A stretch of DNA of 5,484 bases from JALYJZ01 sp964476895 (GCA_964476895.1 CAYZCS010000043.1:1-5484), one strand, 5' to 3'. Positions 1-4,917 are shown, counted from the first letter of the stretch. Notes: generated from the sequence alone by a model not told the origin. Numbers and translations are program-made.

Positions 1-137
1 GGCTCCGTTCCACCTTGCGCGAGACCGGCGAGGCGTTCGAGCAAACGATCGGGATCACCTGGCAGCGGTTCGGTTCACGCTGGAGCGCTACGGAAGTGCA
101 TATCAGCGACTATGATCGGGAGGGCTACGATGGCTGA
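1..137 (+). CDS. C-terminal end of an unidentified protein (5'-truncated)
   Basis: The reading frame is open from base 3 to the TGA at 135-137 and gives about 44 residues ending in SDYDREGYDG. Third codon positions are mostly G or C, as expected of a real gene here, and the peptide is mixed polar and charged. The frame beginning at base 2 stops at 113-115 and gives an Arg-rich peptide that looks like a shadow. The stop overlaps the next gene's ATG (130) by 8 bases, which suggests translational coupling and membership of the same operon. No family is recognised from this short tail. It may belong to a larger envelope or secretion-type protein given its neighbours, but that is only context. I am fairly confident it is coding and have no view on function. 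Confidence 0.55.
   Translation, partial: LRSTLRETGEAFEQTIGITWQRFGSRWSATEVHISDYDREGYDG
118..123 (+). promoter_or_regulatory. Ribosome binding site deciding the start at 130
   Basis: GGGAGG lies six bases before the ATG at 130. An in-frame ATG exists upstream at 112, but it has no such sequence at a proper distance, and this Shine-Dalgarno sequence would then fall inside the coding region. The ATG at 130 is therefore preferred. Confidence 0.7.
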
Positions 138-792
138 TGAGCAGGACCGGACAGGTGCCGGAGCGGGCGGTCAGGCGGCAAAGGCCGCGAAAACGGCGCG
201 AGCCGCGGCGCTCCTTGCGAATCCCTGGGTCTGGGTCGCCGTGGCGGTGGTCGCGGTGGTATTCCTGCTCGTGTTCCTGGTCGGCATCGCCATCGCCGGA
301 ATCGCCGGGTCGTCCGGCGGGGGCGGAGACGATGAAGTGAGTGTGGGAGCCGGGGAGATCAGCCTGTCCGGCAAGGAGCTCCGGGACGCCTTCCTGGCCC
401 AGCGCAACATCACATACCAAAAAGAAGTCATTAAGACGGAGATTCGTGATGGCGGCGTAGCCGATAACGTGCTTCGGGCTGTGTTGGCAGCTGCTAAGGC
501 CCCTGGAATCGGCAACCTCGCGATTTCTAGTGCTGGGTGCCGGAGCCATGCCGATACCGGCGGGCTACACTGTCCCACGACTCCTGCCCGAGCACTCGAT
601 ATCGGTAGCGTTGGAACAGATAACCCACAAAAGGTAAATAAGAAAATCTGTGATGACTTCAAAGACGGCGATCCCTACAAGATCAATGAACTTGGTGGCA
701 TTACCAGCAGCGCCGAGTGCATCATCAACGGCGGCAACCTTAATCAGCCGCAGTTCGACAGCACCGATCACGTACACGTAGGAACGGACTGA
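130..792 (+). CDS. Membrane-anchored protein with M15-like (D-Ala-D-Ala peptidase fold) domain
   Basis: The protein has 220 residues from the ATG at 130. Residues 1-30 are Ala-, Lys- and Arg-containing and probably cytoplasmic. A long hydrophobic segment at about 33-60 is one transmembrane helix or uncleaved anchor, followed by a Gly-rich linker (61-75) and an exported domain. Near the C terminus, GCRSHADTGGLHC (136-148), ARALDIG (153-159) and DHVHVG (213-218) resemble the His, Asp and His zinc-ligand blocks of M15-fold peptidases: H147, D157 and H214 or H216. The H-to-D spacing is nine residues rather than the usual six, so the match is divergent and catalysis is not assured. Cysteines at 137, 148, 174 and 197 could form disulfides outside the membrane. 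The inferred role is binding or cleaving peptidoglycan stem peptides at the cell surface. The start overlaps the upstream gene, and the next gene begins two bases after the stop. The downstream half is clearly more AT-rich than the first part. Confidence 0.75.
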   Translation: MADEQDRTGAGAGGQAAKAAKTARAAALLANPWVWVAVAVVAVVFLLVFLVGIAIAGIAGSSGGGGDDEVSVGAGEISLSGKELRDAFLAQRNITYQKEVIKTEIRDGGVADNVLRAVLAAAKAPGIGNLAISSAGCRSHADTGGLHCPTTPARALDIGSVGTDNPQKVNKKICDDFKDGDPYKINELGGITSSAECIINGGNLNQPQFDSTDHVHVGTD

Positions 793-794
793 TC

Positions 795-1370
795 ATGGGA
801 AAATACCTCGGTATCGGACTTCTCATCATCGGCCTGCTGCTATTCATCATCCTGGGGCCGATCGCGTTGGCAGCAGCCTTTTTGGGAGGCTCCGGAGGTG
901 ATACGGAAACTGACGGCGGTACCGTTGCCGGCGAGTGTACGGCGAATGGGATCGCCTTCGGGCTTCCCGGCTCCAACGTGGAAGACCGGGAAAAGGTCTT
1001 CGGGCCAGCGAACAGCGCCGCGGCCAAGCAGCCGGTCTCGTTCTTCGGCCACGACATCCAGGCCCACCGCAAGGTCGCGCCCTGTCTTGAGGCGGTCGAG
1101 CAAGAAATCAAGGCAAAGGGACTGGATGACTACAAGGTCCGGTCAATCGGCGGCTACCATCCGCGGCCGGGAGAGCCCCTGCACTACTTCCACATGTACG
1201 GCGCGGCGGTCGACATCAACCCGGACACGAACCCCTACTGCGAGTGTGATACGCACGACATCCCTGATTCCTGGGTGCGGATCTTCGAGAAATACGGCTT
1301 CTTCTGGGGCGGCAACTTCCGGACCACCAAGGACTGGATGCACTTCGAGTGGCACGGGGAGGCGCCATGA
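795..1370 (+). CDS. Membrane-anchored M15_4-family peptidoglycan peptidase
   Basis: The protein has 191 residues. Residues 4-30 are strongly hydrophobic and form an N-terminal anchor; a Gly/Asp/Thr-rich linker runs to about 45 and an exported domain follows. The C-terminal part is a good match to the Peptidase_M15_4 / VanY-CwlK type. GGYHPR (119-124) fits the substrate-side Tyr/Arg block, HMYGAAVDIN (133-142) is the H-x6-D zinc motif with H133 and D140, and DWMHFEW (180-186) supplies the third ligand H183 and the probable acidic catalytic residue D180. NPY (146-148) and WGGNF (171-175) are also typical. Family members are Zn-dependent D,D- or L,D-peptidases acting on peptidoglycan stem peptides; the exact bond cleaved cannot be read here. 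The ATG is two bases after the preceding stop, with only a weak AGGA 11 bases upstream, so translation may rely on coupling. The stop overlaps the next start as ATGA. All key residues are present. Confidence 0.88.
   Translation: MGKYLGIGLLIIGLLLFIILGPIALAAAFLGGSGGDTETDGGTVAGECTANGIAFGLPGSNVEDREKVFGPANSAAAKQPVSFFGHDIQAHRKVAPCLEAVEQEIKAKGLDDYKVRSIGGYHPRPGEPLHYFHMYGAAVDINPDTNPYCECDTHDIPDSWVRIFEKYGFFWGGNFRTTKDWMHFEWHGEAP
1356..1362 (+). promoter_or_regulatory. Ribosome binding site deciding the start at 1367
   Basis: GGGGAGG lies four bases before the ATG at 1367, inside the end of the preceding gene. It supports the ATG over the in-frame GTG at 1349, which would place extra residues before a normal Lys/Arg-plus-hydrophobic membrane anchor. 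Confidence 0.7.
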
Positions 1371-1816
1371 GCCGGAAACGCTTGTTGCTGATAGCCGCCA
1401 TCGCGTTGGTGTTCCTTGCGGCGCTGATCGTCGCGGTCCTTTCGGGTTCCGGAGAACCGAACGCCGAGCCGACCCCTTCGCCCGATCCCGCCACGCCGAC
1501 CCCTTCGCCCTCTTTCCCGTTGGAGGAGGACCCGCACGCGGGGGCATTCGAAGAGCATCAGGAAGAGGGCGCCCGGAACCCGGTGCTGTCCGCCCTTCCG
1601 TACGGGAACGATTATTGGGAGCTGACCTTCAACGGCAGCACGGGCAACAAGTACAAGCTGTTGGCCACGGTCTACTACACCGAGGGGGAAGATCCCTCGA
1701 AGAAAGTCTCCGAGCAACGACCGTACGTCATCGAGTACCTCCGGAAAATCGGGCAGCCTGACGGAACGTATGTCATCGGCTTTGAGACCCGGAAAGTAAA
1801 CGCCGAAGGCCACTAG
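1367..1816 (+). CDS. Small membrane-anchored protein with Pro/Ser/Thr linker, function unknown
   Basis: The protein has 149 residues. MSRKR is followed by a hydrophobic helix at about 6-26, a signal-anchor in the N-in/C-out orientation. There is no lipobox cysteine, so it is not a lipoprotein. Residues 30-55 form a Pro/Thr/Ser/Glu spacer (PTPSP twice), suited to crossing a cell-wall layer. The remaining domain, about 70-142, begins NPVLSALPY, continues as beta-like segments (YWELTF, YKLLATVYY), then a helix (about 117-129) and a final strand (TYVIGFE). From memory this NP-L--LPY pattern recurs in small membrane proteins of CPR bacteria, where it has no assigned function; that is a recollection, not a search. 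The start overlaps the M15 peptidase stop by four bases (ATGA) with a good Shine-Dalgarno sequence, so it is co-translated. It may be an accessory or scaffold protein for the two peptidase-like neighbours. Confidence 0.75.
   Translation: MSRKRLLLIAAIALVFLAALIVAVLSGSGEPNAEPTPSPDPATPTPSPSFPLEEDPHAGAFEEHQEEGARNPVLSALPYGNDYWELTFNGSTGNKYKLLATVYYTEGEDPSKKVSEQRPYVIEYLRKIGQPDGTYVIGFETRKVNAEGH
1468..1510 (+). repeat. Two 16-base direct repeats encoding the PTPSP linker
   Basis: GCCGACCCCTTCGCCC occurs identically at 1468-1483 and 1495-1510, 27 bases apart and in the same reading frame. It encodes the repeated PTPSP of the spacer. Identity at DNA level suggests a recent small duplication or slippage event. 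Confidence 0.75.
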
Positions 1817-1842
1817 GCTTCGACGCCTCGCAGGTTCCTTGC

Positions 1843-1848
1843 TACGCT
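1843..1848 (+). promoter_or_regulatory. Candidate -10 element for a leaderless darA-like transcript
   Basis: TACGCT fits the TAnnnT core of a primary-sigma -10 hexamer and ends exactly six bases before the ATG at 1855, so transcription would begin at or next to the start codon. TTCGAC at 1819-1824, 18 bases upstream, is a weak -35 candidate. There is no good Shine-Dalgarno sequence before 1855 (only AAGG at 1849-1852, too close), which agrees with leaderless translation. Confidence 0.45.
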
Positions 1849-1854
1849 AAGGCC

Positions 1855-2184
1855 ATGAAGCTCGTGCTCGCCATCGTCAGCAAGGATGACGCGGAGAAGA
1901 CGGTTTCCTCGCTCACCAAGAAAGAGTACCGGGCGACCCGGATCGATTCGGTCGGCGGGTTCCTCAAGGAGAAGAACGCGATCGTCCTGGTCGGTACCGA
2001 GCCGAAGCAGGTGAACGGCGTGCTGAAGATCATCGGCGCCTGCGCCAAGAGCCACAAGGAGACGCTGACCCCGACCCCCACGATGGGCGGGCCGGGCGAC
2101 TTCTACATGGCCGACCCCGTCGAAGTGACCGTGGGCGGCGCGACCGTCTTCGTGCTCGACGTGGACCAGTTCAAGCGCCTCTAA
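1855..2184 (+). CDS. darA: DarA/PstA-type cyclic-di-AMP receptor (PII-like, DUF970)
   Basis: The protein has 109 residues, the usual length for this family. It is a PII-like trimeric signal protein known in Bacillota as DarA/YaaQ/PstA, which binds the second messenger c-di-AMP in the cytoplasm; its downstream partner is not known. The N-terminal strand MKLVLAIV, the block RATRIDSVGGFL (26-37) with N41, and the C-terminal VEVTVGGATVFVLDV (89-103) match the family closely. R26, T28, G35, F36, L37 and N41 fall at positions I recall as ligand-contacting in staphylococcal PstA, so c-di-AMP binding is likely. The insert around 66-86 (SHKETLTPTPTMGGPGDF) is the variable loop region. The gene stands 38 bases after the membrane-protein operon with its own candidate promoter, and converges on the DUF721 gene. 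It implies a diadenylate cyclase elsewhere in the genome. Confidence 0.9.
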   Translation: MKLVLAIVSKDDAEKTVSSLTKKEYRATRIDSVGGFLKEKNAIVLVGTEPKQVNGVLKIIGACAKSHKETLTPTPTMGGPGDFYMADPVEVTVGGATVFVLDVDQFKRL

Positions 2185-2202
2185 GGCCCTAAGGCCGGCC
2201 TT
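2181..2202. repeat. Tandem CTAAGGCC and palindrome at the convergent gene junction
   Basis: CTAAGGCC is repeated at 2181-2188 (containing the darA-like stop codon) and 2189-2196. The second copy joins GGCCTT to give the perfect 12-base palindrome AAGGCCGGCCTT at 2191-2202. Either AAGGCC copy can pair with GGCCTT. The position between converging genes fits a bidirectional transcription stop, but neither strand has a following T tract, so an ordinary intrinsic terminator is not supported. Confidence 0.5.
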
Positions 2203-2203
2203 C

Positions 2204-2527
2204 TCAAAAGGTCTGGTCTTCGCCGCGGGCCAGTCCGGGAGCAACCCGGGCCTTCAGGTCCCGGACTACCTCCTTGCCGATCTTCCGGTTGGCGCTCCGG
2301 ATGACCTCGTCAGCCGAGGCCGTCAGTTCGTGCGACCAGGCAGGACTCACTACCGCGACCGTCACCGTGCCGCTCCGGAACGATACCGCCCGCATCGGGA
2401 CGCTTTGGTCGAACACATCCCCCAGTGCCGCGTCGCAGGCCCGGCAGACGGCACTGGCCTCGACCGGCCGCTGGATGCGCAGCCGGTTCAGTCGCTCGGG
2501 AAGCAGGTCGCCGACGTTCTTAAACAC
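2204..2527 (-). CDS. DUF721 / DciA-like protein
   Basis: The protein has 107 residues. The DUF721 core at about 28-95 shows the family pattern: a short helix with CDAALGDVF, a hydrophobic strand (TVTVAVVS, 54-61), the characteristic SPAWSHEL (61-68) and a helix ending in IGKEVVRDLKARV. In many bacteria DUF721 proteins of the DciA group help load or operate the replicative DnaB helicase; in actinobacteria this gene sits directly after recF, as here. The start is a GTG at 2527 whose first 8 bases overlap the end of recF, so the two are translationally coupled, with GAGGAGG just upstream. The protein is short, keeping little beyond the core domain. It ends the minus-strand replication cluster: no gyrB follows, and the next gene is convergent. 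Family assignment is good; helicase-loading function is by homology. Confidence 0.82.
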   Translation of the reverse strand: MFKNVGDLLPERLNRLRIQRPVEASAVCRACDAALGDVFDQSVPMRAVSFRSGTVTVAVVSPAWSHELTASADEVIRSANRKIGKEVVRDLKARVAPGLARGEDQTF

Positions 2528-3623
2528 CGGCCTCCTCGGATTCCTTCGGACGGATCTCGATCAGCTTCGCTTCGGCGCGGAGCGCCGCGGGCACGGCAGC
2601 TACTTCCGGGGTCGTGATCACCGTCTGCCCGTCCGGCAGCGCCGCCCGGAGCGACTCCGACCGCGCCGCGTCCAGTTCCGAGAAGACGTCGTCCAGGAGC
2701 AGAATCGGTGGTACGCCGGCCTGCCGGCCGAGCCAATCCGCCTCGGCCAGCCGCCAGGCCAGGGCCGCGCTCCGGAACTCGCCGCCGGAACCGAACGAGG
2801 CCAGCACCCGGCCGTCCAACAAGAGCTTCCAGTCGTCGCGGTGCGGGCCGGCCGTCGTCGTGCCCACCGCGATGTCCTGGGTGCGTCGCGCCGTGAGGGC
2901 CGCCGCGAAGTCCGGCGCGCCCGGCTCGTGCGCGACTTCCAGTCTGCCGTGCACATGGTCCGATGCCGTGGTCAGGGCGGCGTACGCCGCGTCCAACGCC
3001 TCCGCCGATTCCGCGAAGAACCGCCGGCGCCCTTCGATTACCGCCGCGCCCGCCTCCGCCAGCTGGGCGTCCCACACGTCGAGCTCCGCTTCCGTCGCTT
3101 CGCGGGTCGCGATCTGTTCCAGGAGCCGGTTCCGGGATGCCAGAGCGCGGTTGTATGCGGACAGCGCCTGTTGGTAGGTTGCCGACCCTTGCCCGATCGC
3201 CAGGTCCAGCGTCCGGCGGCGGCGGCCCGGCGAGCCGTCCACCAGCCGGACATCGTCCGCCGAGAACAGCACCATCGGGAACCGGCGCCTGAGCTCTTTG
3301 GTCGGCTTCGCCTTGCCGTCCAGTTCGAGCGACTTCCTGATGATTCGGCCGCCGGCCTCCAGCGCGACCGCCGCTCGGTGATTCGACCGTTCGCCCGTGA
3401 ACGCCGCTTCGACCCGCGCGGCCGTCTCCCCCCAGCGCACCATCTCCGATTCCCGGCCGGCCCGGAAGCTCTTGCCGGCTGCGAAGAGAAACGCCGCCTC
3501 GAGCAGGTTGGTCTTCCCGGCCGCGTTCGGCCCGACGATCACCGTCCGGGGCCCCCACTCGAATACCGCCTCCCGGTAGCTTCGGAAGTTATGCAGGGCC
3601 AGCCGCTTCAACAATAAGGTCAC
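2520..3623 (-). CDS. recF: RecF, DNA replication and repair ATPase
   Basis: The protein has 367 residues, normal for RecF. It is an SMC/ABC-like ATPase that helps load RecA at gapped DNA and stalled forks through RecFOR. Visible blocks are the N-terminal LALHNFRSY (8-16), Walker A GPNAAGKT (31-38), FSADDVRLVDGSP (120-132), a coiled helical arm at about 145-215, TTAGPHRDDW (256-265), the signature SGGEFRSAALAWRLAEA (279-295) and Walker B ILLLDDVFSELD (307-318). The signature carries Glu282 where Gln is common; all other key residues are present. The start is GTG at 3623: an in-frame TAG 10-12 bases upstream rules out longer forms, and MTLLLKRLALHNFRSY is the expected beginning. No Shine-Dalgarno sequence precedes it, but a -10-like hexamer does. 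It lies 30 bases after dnaN and overlaps the DUF721 start. Long open frames on the opposite strand are GC-driven shadows. Confidence 0.95.
   Translation of the reverse strand: MTLLLKRLALHNFRSYREAVFEWGPRTVIVGPNAAGKTNLLEAAFLFAAGKSFRAGRESEMVRWGETAARVEAAFTGERSNHRAAVALEAGGRIIRKSLELDGKAKPTKELRRRFPMVLFSADDVRLVDGSPGRRRRTLDLAIGQGSATYQQALSAYNRALASRNRLLEQIATREATEAELDVWDAQLAEAGAAVIEGRRRFFAESAEALDAAYAALTTASDHVHGRLEVAHEPGAPDFAAALTARRTQDIAVGTTTAGPHRDDWKLLLDGRVLASFGSGGEFRSAALAWRLAEADWLGRQAGVPPILLLDDVFSELDAARSESLRAALPDGQTVITTPEVAAVPAALRAEAKLIEIRPKESEEAGV
2531..2537 (-). promoter_or_regulatory. Ribosome binding site for the DUF721 gene
   Basis: On the minus strand GAGGAGG lies three bases before the GTG at 2527, within the recF coding end. 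The spacing is short, but no other start codon nearby fits the family's length, and the 8-base overlap allows re-initiation after recF. Confidence 0.5.
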
Positions 3624-3629
3624 GACGCC

Positions 3630-3635
3630 ATTCTA
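3630..3635 (-). promoter_or_regulatory. Candidate -10 element for a leaderless recF transcript
   Basis: On the minus strand TAGAAT (5 of 6 to TATAAT) ends exactly six bases before the recF GTG, so a transcript from it would start at or beside the start codon. No clear -35 hexamer is visible 16-18 bases upstream, where the sequence runs into the end of dnaN. There is no Shine-Dalgarno sequence for recF, which makes this internal promoter attractive, though read-through from dnaN is also likely. Confidence 0.45.
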
Positions 3636-3653
3636 CGCCGCAAGCGGAGTTGC

Positions 3654-4745
3654 CTACACCCGCAGCGGCATCACGACGTACAGGTAATCCTTGGCCTTGC
3701 CGCGGATTACGCACGGGTTCAGCTTCCCGTCGCTCTCGATCGTCACCTCTTCGCCGCCGACGGCAGTCAGGCCGTCCAGGAGGTAGCGGGCGTTGAACGC
3801 GACGGTGTTCTCCGGACCGGACACCTTGCCGGACAGCGAACTGTGCGAGTCGCCTACCTGGGCGGTTTCCGAAGCGATCTCAAGCTTGCCCGGAGCCGCG
3901 AAGGTCAGCTTCACGCCGAATCCGGCATCTTCCGAGAACAGCGCCGCGATCCGGATCTTGTTCATCAGGTCGTCGCGCTTCACCGTCGCCTTGGTGGTGA
4001 GTTTCTCGGGGATGATCTGGTCGTATTTCGGGAACTCGCCTTCGAGCAGCCGGCTCACCAGCCGCACGTGCTCGGTCTCGAACTGCACCTGGTTCTCGGC
4101 GGTGCGAATCGTCACCTCTTCGGCCTCGACGATGCGCCCCAGCTCGGCCAGCGCCTTGGCCGGCACGACCACCTTAAGCTCTTCCAGCGCGGACTTCTCG
4201 AATCGCATCGAGAGTTCCGCGAGCCGGTAGCTGTCCGTCGCCGCCACCTTGAGCTCCGGGTCCTTGAAGTGGAACAGGGCGCCGGACAGGATCGGCCGCG
4301 TCTCGTCGTTCGACGCCGCGATCGCGACCTTCTGGATGATGTCCTTGATCCCCGCCGCGGAAACGGTCACCGACTTGCCTTCGCTGACTTCCGGGATCAC
4401 CGGGAACTCCGACGCGGGGATGCCGTTGATTGTGGATTGGGCGCCGGTGCTCTTGATCACCAACGTCTGTTCCTTGGAAGACAGCTCAAGTTTCTCCTCA
4501 CCTAGATTGTTCACGTAATCGGTCAGGAGACGCGCCGGCACCGTTAGCGATCCCTCTTTCTCGATCTTCGCGCCGATCGAGTAATCGATGCCAAGCTCGA
4601 GATTCGTCGCGGAAACCCGGAGCCGCCCGTCCCGGGTCTCAAGCAGCACGTTGGCAAGCACCGAGAGGGTTCCCCGTGGATTGATCATCCGGCTGACGGA
4701 CGAGAGGGCCTTGGCTAATTGGTCTTGGGTGGTGACGAGTTTCAT
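3654..4745 (-). CDS. dnaN: DNA polymerase III beta sliding clamp
   Basis: The protein has 363 residues, matching the usual length. It forms the ring-shaped dimer that encircles DNA and tethers polymerase III and other clamp-binding proteins at the fork. The three repeated clamp domains are visible at about 1-120, 121-245 and 246-363. Typical blocks are LSVLANVLLETRDGRLRVSATNLELGI (27-53), TINGIPASEFPVIPEV, ATDSYRLAE, SRLLEGEFPKYDQIIP and the C-terminal VVMPLRV, the hydrophobic cleft end seen as MPMRL in many species. The ATG at 4745 gives the standard MKLVTTQ start. Only GGA at 4757-4755 resembles a Shine-Dalgarno sequence, and it is weak. The gene follows dnaA in the usual order after a 301-base gap. 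From memory the sequence is closest in style to clamps of CPR bacteria. Function is certain. Confidence 0.97.
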   Translation of the reverse strand: MKLVTTQDQLAKALSSVSRMINPRGTLSVLANVLLETRDGRLRVSATNLELGIDYSIGAKIEKEGSLTVPARLLTDYVNNLGEEKLELSSKEQTLVIKSTGAQSTINGIPASEFPVIPEVSEGKSVTVSAAGIKDIIQKVAIAASNDETRPILSGALFHFKDPELKVAATDSYRLAELSMRFEKSALEELKVVVPAKALAELGRIVEAEEVTIRTAENQVQFETEHVRLVSRLLEGEFPKYDQIIPEKLTTKATVKRDDLMNKIRIAALFSEDAGFGVKLTFAAPGKLEIASETAQVGDSHSSLSGKVSGPENTVAFNARYLLDGLTAVGGEEVTIESDGKLNPCVIRGKAKDYLYVVMPLRV

Positions 4746-4769
4746 CGGGAGTATTCCATGGGGATTAGT

Positions 4770-4778
4770 TCATACACA
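4770..4778 (+). promoter_or_regulatory. Candidate DnaA box (one mismatch) near dnaN
   Basis: TCATACACA differs from the consensus TTWTNCACA only at position 2. It lies 24 bases upstream of the dnaN start, beside the AT-rich stretch, and shares the core ATACACAG with the site at 4947-4955. Confidence 0.35.
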
Positions 4779-4786
4779 GTGCGGGT

Positions 4787-4807
4787 AGATTTCAATTAAA
4801 GATAACT
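4787..4807. other. AT-rich island, candidate DNA unwinding element
   Basis: Only 4 of 21 bases are G or C, in a region that is otherwise GC-rich. On its right side TAG-TTG-GAG-TAG (4810-4821) loosely resembles a DnaA-trio array that guides DnaA onto single-stranded DNA, with two of four triplets matching well. It lies about 195 bases from the main DnaA-box pair. Confidence 0.4.
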
Positions 4808-4826
4808 GGTAGTTGGAGTAGGGTCT

Positions 4827-4842
4827 GGGGAAACGGGGAAAC
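4827..4842 (+). repeat. Tandem GGGGAAAC repeat
   Basis: GGGGAAAC occurs twice without a gap (4827-4834 and 4835-4842), between the AT-rich island and the large inverted repeat. It could be a protein-binding repeat of the origin or a dnaN leader element. No known motif is recognised. Confidence 0.6.
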
Positions 4843-4917
4843 GTCCGGAAAGTGTCTTTATCATAACCAATCTACGTCCCCAGCCCCAGGGGACCGCCTG
4901 TAGAGGATGCGGACGTT
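4840..4917. repeat. Three-level nested inverted repeat in the putative origin
   Basis: The outer arms AACGTCCG (4840-4847) and CGGACGTT (4910-4917) are perfectly complementary over 8 bases. Inside are TCTAC (4871-4875) and GTAGA (4900-4904), and directly inside these GTCCCC (4876-4881) and GGGGAC (4889-4894) around a 7-base loop. A 5-base bulge (4895-4899) separates the right inner arms. There is no following T tract on either strand, so it is not an ordinary intrinsic terminator. It may be a structured part of the origin or of an RNA between dnaA and dnaN. Confidence 0.5.
4860..4865 (-). promoter_or_regulatory. Weak candidate -10 element for dnaN
   Basis: TATGAT on the minus strand matches 5 of 6 bases of TATAAT. 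The position 17 bases upstream holds TGGGGC, a poor -35 match. If used, it would give a dnaN leader of roughly 105-110 bases including the tandem repeat and the AT-rich stretch. Confidence 0.25.

Noticed and set aside
112..132. ATG at 112 as start of the first M15-like gene
   Set aside because: The Shine-Dalgarno GGGAGG at 118-123 fits the ATG at 130 and would be internal for 112.
898..1761. Plus-strand frame of 287 codons across the M15 peptidase and linker-protein genes
   Set aside because: It is a shadow rich in Arg, Ser and Thr, while the other frame has clear zinc motifs and a second gene with a proper start.
1815..1828. Terminator hairpin after the linker-protein gene (AGGC/GCCT)
   Set aside because: The stem has only four bases and no T tract; it overlaps a weak -35 candidate.
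2488..3558. Minus-strand frame of 356 codons within recF
   Set aside because: It is Gly/Arg-rich low-complexity sequence in an alternative frame of recF.
2274..3617. Long plus-strand open frame (447 codons) opposite recF and the DUF721 gene
   Set aside because: It is Arg/Pro-rich, has no recognisable motif and lies antisense to an unmistakable RecF; long antisense frames are expected in GC-rich genes.
3843..4505. Plus-strand frame of 220 codons opposite dnaN
   Set aside because: It is Arg/Leu/His-rich antisense shadow of the sliding-clamp gene.
4876..4894. Intrinsic terminator for dnaA
   Set aside because: The GTCCCC/GGGGAC hairpin has no T-rich tract on either strand.
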